Position numbers and translations under genes: made by a program. Below, piece after piece: positions 17,452 through 26,073 of a DNA stretch of 64,000 nt. The notes under the pieces were generated by a model. That model was given only the letters and a program-made list of their open reading frames with translations, searched no databases and was not told where the DNA came from. Source of the stretch: Verrucomicrobiaceae bacterium (GTDB taxonomy: Bacteria; Verrucomicrobiota; Verrucomicrobiia; Verrucomicrobiales; Akkermansiaceae); assembly GCA_027484055.1 (NCBI GenBank), contig JAIXQH010000047.1, forward strand, positions 1-64,000, given 5' to 3'. Every line of letters begins with the position of its first letter. Positions within the stretch are counted from its first letter, which is position 1.

Positions 17452-18340
17452 CCTGCTCCGGCTGGCCGGCCATGAGCTGGGCGAGGAGTTCACTATTCCG
17501 GGGGAGCACAGTGAGGCGTGCGCCACTGCCGATGATTTTCTGAGTTTCTAGAATCTCGAACATCGCTTCCGAGACCTCGTGATCTTGGGAAATGTTCTGC
17601 AACGCTTGGCCGACGATTTCCGGGCGGATGGCGGCGGCTTTGGCAAACTCGATGGCGGCCTCGCGCTCTGCCGTGCTGGCGATGATGCTGACTTGGTTCG
17701 CCCCGTCTTGCTTGATGGCGGAGGTGACTTGGCGGAGGCGGTTGACGACTTTACTCTCGATCTGGGAGATCATGCCGATGTCGCGGAAGTGGACCTTGCG
17801 GATGTAGATGGAGCCGAGCTTGTAGCCCCATTCGTGGGATTTCGGTGACACTTCATTTCGCACATTATCGCTCATGGTATGGCGGTTCACCATCATGGTG
17901 GCGAGTGGCATGTTGCTGAGGCAGCGGACGGTGGAGTTGCTGACATTCGCGGAAAGTGAGCCACGTGGGTCGCTGTTTTTAAACAGGTAGGCGACGGGAT
18001 CACTGATGAACATTTCATGCCAGATGCCGATGCCCATGGGGGCACCTTCCTCGGAGTTGACGGGTTGGCTGCGGAGGTATTCTTGGTCGAGCCGCATGTC
18101 GAGAATGTGGCAGTTTCCCAGCCAATTGACGATCAAGGCGGCGGGGCCGAGCTTCAAGGGGAGGAGGTAGAAGCCTGGCTCGTCGATGGTGGCGAGCACC
18201 TTGCCGAAGAGCACATAAACATGGCAGCGGCGCTCTTGGACGATGGCGTAGAGCCCGAGAGTCCTGGTTAGGGCCAGGAAAATGGGTAGCCCGACTGAGC
18301 AGGCGACGAAGGTGATGACGGCGGAGATGATAAAGTTCAT
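17393..18340 (-). CDS. SPFH/Band-7 domain protein (second of a pair)
   Basis: A 315-residue membrane-anchored SPFH protein with an N-terminal helix at about residues 5-28, a Band-7 domain ('YVLFGKVLATIDEPGFYLLP' and 'GYKLGSIYIRKVHFRDIGMI'), and a helical coiled-coil stretch rich in Ala/Glu before a Pro/Thr/Gln-rich tail. Such proteins form large membrane rings (HflK/HflC, prohibitin, stomatin) that organise proteases or lipid domains. Its start overlaps the stop of the upstream SPFH gene by 4 bp. This strongly suggests a two-component complex like HflK-HflC, although ftsH itself is elsewhere in the window. Confidence 0.82.
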   Translation of the reverse strand: MNFIISAVITFVACSVGLPIFLALTRTLGLYAIVQERRCHVYVLFGKVLATIDEPGFYLLPLKLGPAALIVNWLGNCHILDMRLDQEYLRSQPVNSEEGAPMGIGIWHEMFISDPVAYLFKNSDPRGSLSANVSNSTVRCLSNMPLATMMVNRHTMSDNVRNEVSPKSHEWGYKLGSIYIRKVHFRDIGMISQIESKVVNRLRQVTSAIKQDGANQVSIIASTAEREAAIEFAKAAAIRPEIVGQALQNISQDHEVSEAMFEILETQKIIGSGARLTVLPRNSELLAQLMAGQPEQATPAQRTTQPPSLGTSRPA

Positions 18341-19317
18341 TTATTGGATTCTACGAAGACTTGTTGAGCTTTTTCAAAAAGGGCGAGGCGCACATTCCGC
18401 ACATAGGCGCGGAGGGCTTCGCTGCCGCTGCTTCTTAACGCAAGCAGCTGCGTGGCAAGCCGTGTGAGTGGCTCGACTTCGGCCAGTGCTCGGAGCGTCT
18501 CGATTTCTACGGCCCGGCGCGACTGGACGATTTTCTGGTCCGCTGAGGCTTGGGCAAGGCTGATGTCTGAGGAAACTTGGTTGTAGGCGGTATTAATCGC
18601 AGCAAGCGCCGACTCCACTTCGGGTGGGGGATCGATGCTGGTGATGAGTGTCGCATCGAGTACCATGCCGTAACGGGCGGCGGAAGAGGTGCACTCGCGG
18701 TCCATGTGTTCATTCAGGTCGCGGAGATTTTTCCGGAGGTCATTGATGGAGATGCCGATAACGGCTGCGGTATCCGGACCGCCGTCCTGCTGCGGCTCGC
18801 GAGGGGCTTCGAAATTGGCGATGCGCTCGCGGAGGACCGAGACGAAATAGCCCATGATGTGGGCGTAGGGGTTTTTGATGCCGAAGAGGAAGGCATAAAG
18901 ATTCCGCTCGGCGACACGATAGCGGATTTGGCCGGTCAGGCCGGTGTTAAGTTGGTCTTTGGTGACGGCTTCGAGCATCGTCCCGTTGTAGTTCGCGACG
19001 CCATCTTCGGGGTCCCACGCCATATTCACGGTCTCGGTGGCGATGGAGACTTTGTAAATTTTTTCCCATGGCCATTTGAAAAACGGGCCGCCGGGCATGA
19101 TGACTCGGACTTGGGGGTAGTTGTAGCGGAGTTTTTGGTCCGCGGTGAGCATGTCAGAAATCGGGTCTTGGCCGGTGGTGAGATGGTCAATCCTAGTGGC
19201 TCGGCCGAAGCTCGTTTTTACGGCCCGTTCATTTTGATCCACCGTGTAGATCCCTGCGACGAGGTAGTTGATCAAAAACCAGACGACGAAACCTACGATG
19301 CAGCCAGTGATAATCAT
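18337..19317 (-). CDS. SPFH/Band-7 domain protein (first of a pair)
   Basis: A 326-residue SPFH protein with an N-terminal transmembrane helix ('IITGCIVGFVVWFLINYLVA') followed by 'VDQNERAVKTSFGRA', the classical Band-7 entry. It contains 'YRVAERNLYAFLF', 'LRERIANF' and a long C-terminal helix ending near 'VRLALFEKAQQVFVESNK'. The pairing and overlap with the next SPFH gene mirror hflK-hflC. Direct assignment to HflK is not safe because many stomatin-like families look alike at this level. Confidence 0.83.
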   Translation of the reverse strand: MIITGCIVGFVVWFLINYLVAGIYTVDQNERAVKTSFGRATRIDHLTTGQDPISDMLTADQKLRYNYPQVRVIMPGGPFFKWPWEKIYKVSIATETVNMAWDPEDGVANYNGTMLEAVTKDQLNTGLTGQIRYRVAERNLYAFLFGIKNPYAHIMGYFVSVLRERIANFEAPREPQQDGGPDTAAVIGISINDLRKNLRDLNEHMDRECTSSAARYGMVLDATLITSIDPPPEVESALAAINTAYNQVSSDISLAQASADQKIVQSRRAVEIETLRALAEVEPLTRLATQLLALRSSGSEALRAYVRNVRLALFEKAQQVFVESNK

Positions 19318-19444
19318 AAAAATGTCTTAAACTGATCCACAGTCGCCAATGCCAGCGTGCCTGCCAAGCAGAAAGAAAACGCCCGCCGCCGCTCAAAAAA
19401 GTCAGAGCTTGCGATGCGTGAATCTGCTTCTTACTCTGACGCCG

Positions 19445-19945
19445 ATGTCGATTTCCTTTCGTTTGCTGTTACTTCTAGGCTCGTGTGCTCTTCTGACACA
19501 GTGCGCCACTTCTTCGATGCAAAACGGAAATTTAGGTGGCCCGACGCTTGAGGAGCGGAACGCCCAAATCGCCAATGAACCGACCGGCGATTTTTTCTAC
19601 GGCCGCCGCTACTTTGTCGAAAAAACCCGCTTCTGGGGCTACGTCCGCCAACCCCGTCAGTCGTGGAACAAGGCAAAACTCGTCATGATGCGGGAGGATC
19701 GTAAACACAGTCCAGATCGCCTGCCTGAAAACGGGCCTCCTGGACAGCGCTACGGCCACGACTCCAATCAGGAATATCGCCTCTATGGAGCCTACACCGG
19801 CCAGCAGGCGTATGACCCGAATAGTAATCAATTTCTCCCAGAGTTCATGCTCAGCCGCTACGAGCTGATCAACCCCAAACCAGGTTGGCTCTTCCGCCCG
19901 GACGACCGCTACGATTCAGTCCGCATCACGATGATGCCGCGTTAG
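19445..19945 (+). CDS. Small lipoprotein of unknown function
   Basis: The chosen ATG (19445) gives a 166-residue protein with a clear lipoprotein signal: 'MSISFRLLLLLGSCALLTQC', with Cys20 as the lipidation site. An upstream ATG at 19349 would bury the signal, so it is rejected. The mature part is polar and Tyr/Arg-rich ('FFYGRRYFVEKTRFWGYVR', 'GWLFRPDDRYDSVRI'). I recognise no family. It diverges from the SPFH pair and could be an envelope protein specific to this lineage. Confidence 0.7.
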   Translation: MSISFRLLLLLGSCALLTQCATSSMQNGNLGGPTLEERNAQIANEPTGDFFYGRRYFVEKTRFWGYVRQPRQSWNKAKLVMMREDRKHSPDRLPENGPPGQRYGHDSNQEYRLYGAYTGQQAYDPNSNQFLPEFMLSRYELINPKPGWLFRPDDRYDSVRITMMPR

Positions 19946-19997
19946 GTTATTTCTGCCCCGCAGTATGATTAACCCATTCAAATCATGAAATCCGACC

Positions 19998-20981
19998 ATG
20001 AGAAAAATCTCCCTTTCTGAGAGTCAGAAAACCCGAGGAGCCGGAGCCGGGCCTGGCATTGGGCGCGTTTCCCGCATGCATACGCAGGAAATCTCAGCGC
20101 AACTCACGCGCCAACGAGGAGAGCGGGATGCAGTCGCAAAACACAACCGCAGCCCGGTCATGCGGTGGGCCTTCGTCTTGATCAGCCTGCTGCTCCTCAG
20201 TCTGGGTCTATTAGGAGGATGGTGGTTTTTCTTATTCAAAGGGGACATGGCGTCGATCATGGACTTTTCTAAAACGCCCAGCCCTCCAGCCAAAACCGCC
20301 CTATCGCAGTTCAAAGCTCCCACCAAGGACGAGGCGCTCGCTCTCATCAAACGGGCATTGGCCGCAGGAGAATCCACCAGTGAGATTTCGGCATGTTTCG
20401 CGCTCGGGAAATCCACTCCCGAGAACGTTGTTGAGTTTCTCAGCAACTTGGAGCAGAGCGATGGTCAACTCGGCGAACTCGAATGGCTCGGCACCCGGAA
20501 CACCTCGCAGCTTCAAATCGAGGTGGTATCCATCAGTTTTAAAGCCACCGACAGCGTGAAAAAACGGCTCGCCCTCCTCACTCCGGATGCCCACGGAGTC
20601 TGGAAAATCGACTTCGACGCATTCACCAGAGCCGCGAATCCCTCATGGGGAGAATTTATCAACCAAGAGGCAGACGTCGCCACGGTGCGAGTGTCGCTAT
20701 CCCCGGGGATTTTTTACCAAGGCGCGTTCCGGAATGATCAGGAATGGATGTGCTACCGAATGGAATCCCCAGATCGCACCCATCTCATGCACGGATACTG
20801 CAAAAAAGGTTCCCCAGCCGAGCGGACCCTAGTGGGGCTTTTCGGGAGAGGTGACAGTGATTGTCGCGTCATCTTGCAGCTGCGCCGAGTCGAGTATTCA
20901 CAACCCTACCAATTCGAGATTTCTCGGGTTTATGCCGAAGATTGGGTCATGCCACCCATCCCACTGGATGAAGTGCATTAG
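19998..20981 (+). CDS. Single-pass membrane protein of unknown function
   Basis: A 327-residue protein with a basic N-terminal stretch of about 55 residues, one strong transmembrane helix at about 55-76 ('AFVLISLLLLSLGLLGGWWF'), and a soluble C-terminal region that would lie outside the cytoplasm. That region opens with a helical segment ('KDEALALIKRALAAGESTSE') and continues with mixed alpha/beta sequence. No motif is recognised. It lies 52 bp after the lipoprotein gene. The start is uncertain: no clear ribosome-binding site precedes the ATG, and a later Met near residue 24 is possible. Confidence 0.6.
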   Translation: MRKISLSESQKTRGAGAGPGIGRVSRMHTQEISAQLTRQRGERDAVAKHNRSPVMRWAFVLISLLLLSLGLLGGWWFFLFKGDMASIMDFSKTPSPPAKTALSQFKAPTKDEALALIKRALAAGESTSEISACFALGKSTPENVVEFLSNLEQSDGQLGELEWLGTRNTSQLQIEVVSISFKATDSVKKRLALLTPDAHGVWKIDFDAFTRAANPSWGEFINQEADVATVRVSLSPGIFYQGAFRNDQEWMCYRMESPDRTHLMHGYCKKGSPAERTLVGLFGRGDSDCRVILQLRRVEYSQPYQFEISRVYAEDWVMPPIPLDEVH

Positions 20982-21050
20982 GCACTTGTGATAACCGGAA
21001 AGAACCAAACAATGGTTCACGTCTTTAGAGGCCATTTTAACCCACCCGCC

Positions 21051-22517
21051 ATGCTCCATTTCCCGCGCCTCGCACTCCTCTCTCTTCTCGCGAGCGTTCC
21101 GGTCCACGCCGCCTCGCCAAATGTCTTGTTCATCGCCATCGATGACCAAAACGACTGGGTCACCTGCCTAGGCGGCCACCCCCAAGCAAAGACCCCCAAT
21201 CTCGACGCCCTCGCCCAGCGCGGTACCCTGTTCACCAACGCGCACTGCCAAGCACCGCTCTGCAACCCCTCGCGCTCCAGCGTGCTCACCGGCTTGCGTC
21301 CCTCCACCACCGGCATCCACGGACTCACTCCCGGCATCCGGGCCGTCGCGGCGACGAAAAATGTCATCACCCTGCCCCAGACCTTCACTCGTGCGGGCTG
21401 GACCACCTTCACCTGTGGGAAAGTCTACCATGACGGCTCCATGTCACCGGCGGATCGCGCGGCCGAATTCCAGAAATGGGGGGTCGAATCTCACACCGCG
21501 TTGCCACCCCAGCGTCTCGCCCAGCTACCCAGCACCTTCATCAAGGCCATGGACTGGGGCGCATTTCCCGCACGGGATGAAGACGTCGGCGACTACAAGA
21601 TCGCCAGCAATGCCATCGAGGCACTCACCACCGCTCCTACGGATAAGCCCTTTTTCATCGCCTGTGGCTTCCGTCTCCCGCACGTCCCGATTTTCGTCCC
21701 GCAACGTTGGTTCGACCTCTATCCGCTCGATCAAGTCCAGCTCCCACCCGTGCTCGAAGACGATCGCGACGACACCCCAGCTTTCTCATGGAACCTCCAC
21801 TGGAAGCTGCCCGAGCCACGCCTCTCTGTCGTCCGGAAAGCCGGTGAGTGGAAATCCCTCGTCCGGGCTTACCTCGCGGGAACCTCCTTCATGGATGCGC
21901 AGATCGGCCGCGTGCTCGATGCGCTCAAGAAAAACGGCCGTGCAGATGACACCATCGTCGTCATCTGGAGCGACCACGGCTATCACCTCGGTGAAAAACT
22001 CATCACCGGGAAAAACACCCTCTGGGAGCCCTCCACCCACGTCCCGCTGCTCTTCGCCGGCCCCGGCATCGCGGAAAATGCCAAGTGCAAGCGCGCCGTC
22101 GAGCTGCTCGACATCTATCCCACTCTCCTCGAACTCACCGCCCAGCCCACCCACTCCGGGCTAGAAGGCCATAGCCTCATGCCCCTGCTCCAGGACGCTG
22201 CCGCCACCCGCGAGTGGCCAGCCATCACCACTCACAATCAAGGGAATCACTCCATTCGTAACGACCGCTGGCGCTACATCCACTACGCCGATGGCAGTGA
22301 AGAACTCTACGACGAGAGCGCCGATCCCCACGAATGGAAAAACCTCGCCAGCCTCCCCGAATACGCCGCCACCAAGGCAGACCTCGCCAAGTGGCTGCCG
22401 AAAATCGACGTGCCCATGGCTCCCGGCAGTAAAAATCGGACCCTAAGCTACGACCCCGTCACCCATGTCGCGACCTGGGAAGGGAAAGTGATCCGCCCCG
22501 AAGAACTTGAGCGCTAG
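21051..22517 (+). CDS. Exported sulfatase (iduronate-2-sulfatase-like)
   Basis: This type I sulfatase hydrolyses sulfate esters, probably on polysaccharides. It has a signal peptide ('FPRLALLSLLASVPVHA'), metal-binding 'NVLFIAIDDQNDWV', the formylglycine motif C-x-P-S-R as 'LCNPSRSSVLTG' near residue 83, 'FTCGKVYHDG', and 'VIWSDHGYHLGE'. The 488-residue length is usual. The active cysteine must be converted to formylglycine by a maturase encoded elsewhere. ATG 21051 is chosen because it starts the signal peptide; ATG 20988 adds 21 non-signal residues. Sulfatases are abundant in Verrucomicrobiota and Planctomycetota. Confidence 0.92.
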   Translation: MLHFPRLALLSLLASVPVHAASPNVLFIAIDDQNDWVTCLGGHPQAKTPNLDALAQRGTLFTNAHCQAPLCNPSRSSVLTGLRPSTTGIHGLTPGIRAVAATKNVITLPQTFTRAGWTTFTCGKVYHDGSMSPADRAAEFQKWGVESHTALPPQRLAQLPSTFIKAMDWGAFPARDEDVGDYKIASNAIEALTTAPTDKPFFIACGFRLPHVPIFVPQRWFDLYPLDQVQLPPVLEDDRDDTPAFSWNLHWKLPEPRLSVVRKAGEWKSLVRAYLAGTSFMDAQIGRVLDALKKNGRADDTIVVIWSDHGYHLGEKLITGKNTLWEPSTHVPLLFAGPGIAENAKCKRAVELLDIYPTLLELTAQPTHSGLEGHSLMPLLQDAAATREWPAITTHNQGNHSIRNDRWRYIHYADGSEELYDESADPHEWKNLASLPEYAATKADLAKWLPKIDVPMAPGSKNRTLSYDPVTHVATWEGKVIRPEELER

Positions 22518-22569
22518 GTCTGCCCCATAGATGTTTCATATATAGATTATTGGAAAATCAAATGATCAG

Positions 22570-22767
22570 ATGAAACTAATAAATAAAATAGTATTTGTAT
22601 TGGGAATTATAGCATACCTCTTGGCTGCTCTATATCTGGGAAGCGTTACAGCGGAAATCCTGTCAGATGTCGGTAACGCTCTTATGTTAATTTCTATAAA
22701 TATTCGACTCCTAAATCAGCGCGAAAGGGTTATTGAAAGCGCTGGGATACACGAGCTTGATACATAG
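22570..22767 (+). CDS. Small AT-rich membrane protein, unknown
   Basis: A 65-residue ORF with two hydrophobic stretches ('IVFVLGIIAYLLAALYLG' and 'VGNALMLISINIRLL') and a polar tail. Its codon use is AT-rich, unlike the surrounding 60% G+C genes but like the gene at 23218. This suggests both came in together. No ribosome-binding site is obvious, and coding status is moderately supported only. Confidence 0.45.
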   Translation: MKLINKIVFVLGIIAYLLAALYLGSVTAEILSDVGNALMLISINIRLLNQRERVIESAGIHELDT

Positions 22768-22800
22768 AATGCAAGAGCATCGGTGTCCAAATTTCTTGAG

Positions 22801-22830
22801 TCTGGGGTTAGTCCGCGCATCGTGACAAAA
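22801..22830. repeat. Left copy of a 30-bp direct repeat flanking the foreign patch
   Basis: TCTGGGGTTAGTCCGCGCAT and the following CGTGACAAAA match the sequence at 23806-23835 with about five differences. The two copies flank the transposase relic and the AT-rich lipoprotein gene. They may be element ends or duplicated REP units. Confidence 0.55.
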
Positions 22831-22870
22831 AGCGGTTTGACGCGGTAACGGGTATCGTAGAGGAGCAGGC

Positions 22871-23175
22871 ATGGCGAGACCGTTGAGATTCCAGTATCCG
22901 GGGGCGGTGGATCATGTCATGGCCCGTGGCGATGGCGGAAAGATAGTTTGTTAAACCGACGATGACCGCTTGGGTGTCCTGAAGCGGCTTGAAGAGACAA
23001 GCGCAAGGCGATGCTGGCGGCATTGCTGCGCATGCGGACGACCGTGGGATACGAATGGATTGCCACACGGCTGCAAATGTGGCATCCTGGCTCGGTGAGC
23101 CGTTTCGAGTGCGGCGTGAAGCGTGACCAAAAACTGGAAAAGAGAGTCAATGAACGGGAGAAACCGTTGCAATGA
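22871..23175 (+). pseudogene. Internally deleted RAYT transposase relic
   Basis: The N-terminus is intact in sequence but not in frame function: from ATG 22871 it reads 'MARPLRFQYPGAVDHVMARG', the hallmark start of REP-associated transposases. A TAA stop follows at 22952-22954. The homology resumes as 'DDRLGVLKRLEETS', and then, after a frame change and loss of the whole catalytic middle, as the family C-terminus 'TTVGYEWIATRLQMWHPGSV' up to TGA at 23173-23175. About two thirds of the gene, including the HUH and Tyr residues, is missing. It is dead. Confidence 0.85.
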
Positions 23176-23217
23176 GCGGACTGCCCCCAAGGAAGGGGAT
23201 ATAACTAATATTACAAA

Positions 23218-23772
23218 ATGAAAAAATACTTTTTGAGATTCTCGGTAGTTTTGATATTGTTTATAGGAGCTCAATGCCGAAATCCTTCGGTTAAATTGAA
23301 TGTGGCGAGCGTTATATTCGAAGATAATAATCTTCGTTCACAATTTAAAATATGGGGTGATACAATCCATAAATTATCACAAGACAAAATGATTGGTAAT
23401 TGGACAGATAGCAAATTGAGTGTTGATGTGTCAGTTTTTCAAAATTGCTTTATTATGAAAAACTCACAAGAACGGCATAGCAATGGTGTTTTTGCTAAAA
23501 GAAATGATTTTCAATTCACTGTTGGCAATATAACATATAATGGTCTCTCAATAACCCTCCCACCAGATATAGAGGAAAGACTTGGCAAGATAAATGAATA
23601 TATCAATATAGACATAGATGTTTTTGAATCTAAGAATGGCGAAGACATAATCATAAGCGTAAAATTTAACCGTTCGCTCTTAGTCTTTCTAAATAATTCA
23701 CCTCGGGACGAGCTACCATGGTTAGCAAATCCTCTGAAATCTGACGGGAAATTACATTTATTTAGTCTCTAA
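23218..23772 (+). CDS. AT-rich lipoprotein of unknown function
   Basis: A 184-residue protein with a lipoprotein signal ('FSVVLILFIGAQC', lipidation likely at the Cys near residue 20). The rest contains strand-rich polar sequence such as 'VASVIFEDNNLRSQFKIWG' and 'YINIDIDVFESKNGEDIII'. G+C is far below that of neighbours and codons are AT-ending, a clear sign of transfer. It sits directly after a transposase relic and before a direct-repeat copy at 23806. No family is recognised. Confidence 0.65.
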   Translation: MKKYFLRFSVVLILFIGAQCRNPSVKLNVASVIFEDNNLRSQFKIWGDTIHKLSQDKMIGNWTDSKLSVDVSVFQNCFIMKNSQERHSNGVFAKRNDFQFTVGNITYNGLSITLPPDIEERLGKINEYINIDIDVFESKNGEDIIISVKFNRSLLVFLNNSPRDELPWLANPLKSDGKLHLFSL

Positions 23773-23805
23773 ATTGACAGACATCTGTACGAAAAACTGC
23801 TGCTT

Positions 23806-23835
23806 TCTGGGTTCAGTCCGCGCATTGCGACAAAT
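23806..23835. repeat. Right copy of the 30-bp direct repeat
   Basis: TCTGGGTTCAGTCCGCGCAT plus TGCGACAAAT mirrors 22801-22830. From here to purH (24153), base composition returns to GC-rich. No gene is supported in 23836-24073. Confidence 0.55.
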
Positions 23836-24073
23836 GAGGATATCTCGGCCAGAACAAAAGCGGCCAGCGACAAGACCTAGCGTTGCTCGCAGAGCCCCCA
23901 TAATGCGCCTCCGACCGAGGGCACCCGAGCGTCATCGCCGTTCGAGATGAACGACCCAGACACGGAACCTCACAGAGCGCGGTCATTCCGCACGCTATTT
24001 ACAGCGGACCTACTGCCCGCTGCCCGGCTTGCGGAGTTGCGGCGTTTGGCTGCCCCAGCTATTCCGCTTGCCC

Positions 24074-24121
24074 GGCGGCGGTGGGTTGGTTACGCCAACC
24101 GCGCCGCCCGTGACCGGGCGG
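24074..24121 (+). promoter_or_regulatory. Structured purH leader: two mutually exclusive hairpins
   Basis: Hairpin A pairs 24074-24080 with 24102-24108 (7 bp) and 24084-24089 with 24095-24100 (6 bp). Hairpin B is a perfect 7-bp stem, 24104-24110 with 24115-24121, around a TGAC loop. The two share bases 24104-24108, so only one can form. The purH ATG is 31 bases further on and lacks a Shine-Dalgarno sequence. This is the geometry of an attenuator or translational switch. It does not match the ZTP (pfl) or purine riboswitch consensus. High G+C could create such pairing by chance. Confidence 0.4.
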
Positions 24122-24152
24122 TTCTCGATCTTCACCGCGAACGACTCATTTT

Positions 24153-25694
24153 ATGCCCATTACCCGCGCCCTTCTCTCTGTTTCCGATAAAACTGGCCTC
24201 GCTGAATTTGCCAAAGAACTCCACGACATGGGCGTGGAGCTGCTCTCGACCGGCGGCACTTCCGCCGTATTGCGCGAGGCTGGCCTGCCCGTGATCGACG
24301 TCTCGGAGTTCACCGGTGCGCCCGAGCTTTTTGACGGTCGGCTCAAGACGCTCCACCCGAAAGTCCACGGCGGCCTGCTCCAGCGCCGGGACGACGCCGA
24401 ACACATCGCCCAAGCCAAAGCGAACGACATCCCACCCATCGACCTCGTGGTCGTGAACCTTTATCCCTTCGAGGAAACGGTCGCCAAGCCGGATGTCACC
24501 CTCGAAGAAGCCATCGAGAAAATCGACATCGGCGGCCCCTCGATGCTGCGGAGCGCGGCGAAAAATCATGCCAGCGTCACCGTCATCGTCGATCCTGCAG
24601 ACTACTCACGAGTTATCGCAGAGATGAAGGAAAACGCCGGAAACACCACCAAAGGCTTCCGCGAGCAGCTCGCGGTCAAAGTCTTCCTCCGCACCTCACA
24701 ATACGACGCCGCCATCACCAACTACCTCGGCCAATGCCGCACCGGCACCGGCTGCAACTTCACTCTCAGCCTGCCGCTCGAACAAGAACTCCGTTACGGG
24801 GACAACCCGCACCAGAAATGCTCGCTCTACGGCAATTTCGGCGACTTTTTCACCCAAGTCCAAGGCAAGGAACTCAGCTACACCAACGTGCTCGACATCG
24901 AGGCCGCCGCTGACCTCATCCTCGACTTCGTCCGCCCCACGGTTGCCATCCTCAAGCACACCAACCCCTGCGGCATCGGCCAGGACGACGAGGATCTGCG
25001 CGTCGCATGGCAAAAAGCCTTCGAGACCGACCGCCAAGCGCCCTTCGGCGGCGTCATCGTCTGCAACCGCCCGCTCACCCTCGAACTGGCACGGGTGATT
25101 TCAGAAATTTTCACCGACGTCATCATCGCCCCCGACTTCGAAAGCGACGCCCGCGCCTTGCTTCAGAAGAAGAAAAACCTGCGGCTCATGAAAATGAACG
25201 ACGCCTACCGCATCGAGAAAAAATCCTCCGTCATCCGTTCCTGCCCAGGCGGCATCATGGTCATGGACCGCGACCACACCGCGCTCGGACTGGAAAATCT
25301 AGAGTCCAAGGTCGTCACCAAGCGCCCACCGACCGAGGCGGAAATGCGCGCCATGCGCTTCGGCTGGCGCATCGTGAAGCATGTGAAATCCAACGCCATC
25401 GTCTATTCCAGTGCCGACCGCACCCTCGGCATCGGCGCGGGGCAAATGAGTCGGGTGGATTCTTCCCGTATCGCCATTTGGAAAGCCAAGGAAGCGGGCC
25501 TCGATCTCAAGGGCAGCATCGTCGCCTCCGACGCCATGTTCCCCTTCGCCGACGGCTTGCAATCCGCCATCGACGCCGGTGCCACTGCCTGCATCCAGCC
25601 TGGCGGCTCCGTGCGTGATGAAGAAGTCATCGCCGCCGCAGACGCCGCTGGCATGGCCATGGTCTTCACCGGCCACCGCCACTTCAGGCATTGA
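24153..25694 (+). CDS. purH: Bifunctional AICAR formyltransferase/IMP cyclohydrolase
   Basis: PurH carries out the last two steps of IMP synthesis: formylation of AICAR with 10-formyl-THF, then ring closure. The N-terminal MGS-like cyclohydrolase domain shows '[19 protein letters not shown]', '[18 protein letters not shown]' and '[20 protein letters not shown]'. The formyltransferase domain has '[16 protein letters not shown]' and the catalytic '[11 protein letters not shown]', and ends '[11 protein letters not shown]'. The 513-residue length is normal. The gene is followed by a short hairpin, so it probably forms its own unit. Confidence 0.97.
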   Translation: MPITRALLSVSDKTGLAEFAKELHDMGVELLSTGGTSAVLREAGLPVIDVSEFTGAPELFDGRLKTLHPKVHGGLLQRRDDAEHIAQAKANDIPPIDLVVVNLYPFEETVAKPDVTLEEAIEKIDIGGPSMLRSAAKNHASVTVIVDPADYSRVIAEMKENAGNTTKGFREQLAVKVFLRTSQYDAAITNYLGQCRTGTGCNFTLSLPLEQELRYGDNPHQKCSLYGNFGDFFTQVQGKELSYTNVLDIEAAADLILDFVRPTVAILKHTNPCGIGQDDEDLRVAWQKAFETDRQAPFGGVIVCNRPLTLELARVISEIFTDVIIAPDFESDARALLQKKKNLRLMKMNDAYRIEKKSSVIRSCPGGIMVMDRDHTALGLENLESKVVTKRPPTEAEMRAMRFGWRIVKHVKSNAIVYSSADRTLGIGAGQMSRVDSSRIAIWKAKEAGLDLKGSIVASDAMFPFADGLQSAIDAGATACIQPGGSVRDEEVIAAADAAGMAMVFTGHRHFRH

Positions 25695-25704
25695 TCTGAG
25701 TATG

Positions 25705-25725
25705 GCCCAAAGCGCTTCTTTGGGC
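25705..25725 (+). terminator. Hairpin after purH, probable weak terminator
   Basis: A perfect 8-bp stem GCCCAAAG/CTTTGGGC with a 5-base loop lies 10 bp after the purH stop. The tail is only GTTTG, so termination would be weak or Rho-assisted. Confidence 0.45.
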
Positions 25726-25769
25726 GTTTGGGCTTGCGGGGTTTCTGCGAGCTCCTTATTTCAAGTGGC

Positions 25770-26069
25770 ATGGATCATCATGTGTATTTCTGGTTGAAGG
25801 AAGAGCGACAAAACGCAGCGGACCGTGCCGAGTTTGAAAAGGGCCTGTCCGCCTTGTTTGAAATCGAGACCGTCGTCGGTGGCCGCTGGGCGGTGCCGGC
25901 CAAGGTGATGCCGCGCCCGGTGATCGACCAGTCATGGGATTACGCGACGAGCATGCAATTTGCCTCGGTGGAGGATCAGGATGCGTATCAGGTGGACCCG
26001 CAGCATGAGGTCTTCATCCATGCCTTTAAAGATTGGTGGTCCCAAGTGCAGGTGCGCGATTTGGCGTAA
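25770..26069 (+). CDS. Dabb-family (stress-responsive alpha/beta barrel) protein
   Basis: A 99-residue ferredoxin-like fold protein of the Dabb family. The start '[18 protein letters not shown]', then '[21 protein letters not shown]' and '[20 protein letters not shown]', follow the usual 'H...F.LK......FE.GL..L..I......G', '...F.......Y..hP.H..F' pattern. Bacterial members are dimeric and mostly of unknown function. ATG 25770 is chosen because it gives the family start; an in-frame ATG at 25728 adds 14 unrelated residues. It converges with the large gene ending at 26074. Confidence 0.82.
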   Translation: MDHHVYFWLKEERQNAADRAEFEKGLSALFEIETVVGGRWAVPAKVMPRPVIDQSWDYATSMQFASVEDQDAYQVDPQHEVFIHAFKDWWSQVQVRDLA

Positions 26070-26073
26070 GCGC

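Noticed and set aside
23836-24152. ZTP (pfl) riboswitch before purH
   Set aside because: purH is a classical target, but the conserved core around the pseudoknot cannot be found; only GC-rich hairpins are present.
23947-24294. 115-residue open frame upstream of and into purH
   Set aside because: It overlaps the purH start by 140 bp, has no family signature and reads through the hairpins.
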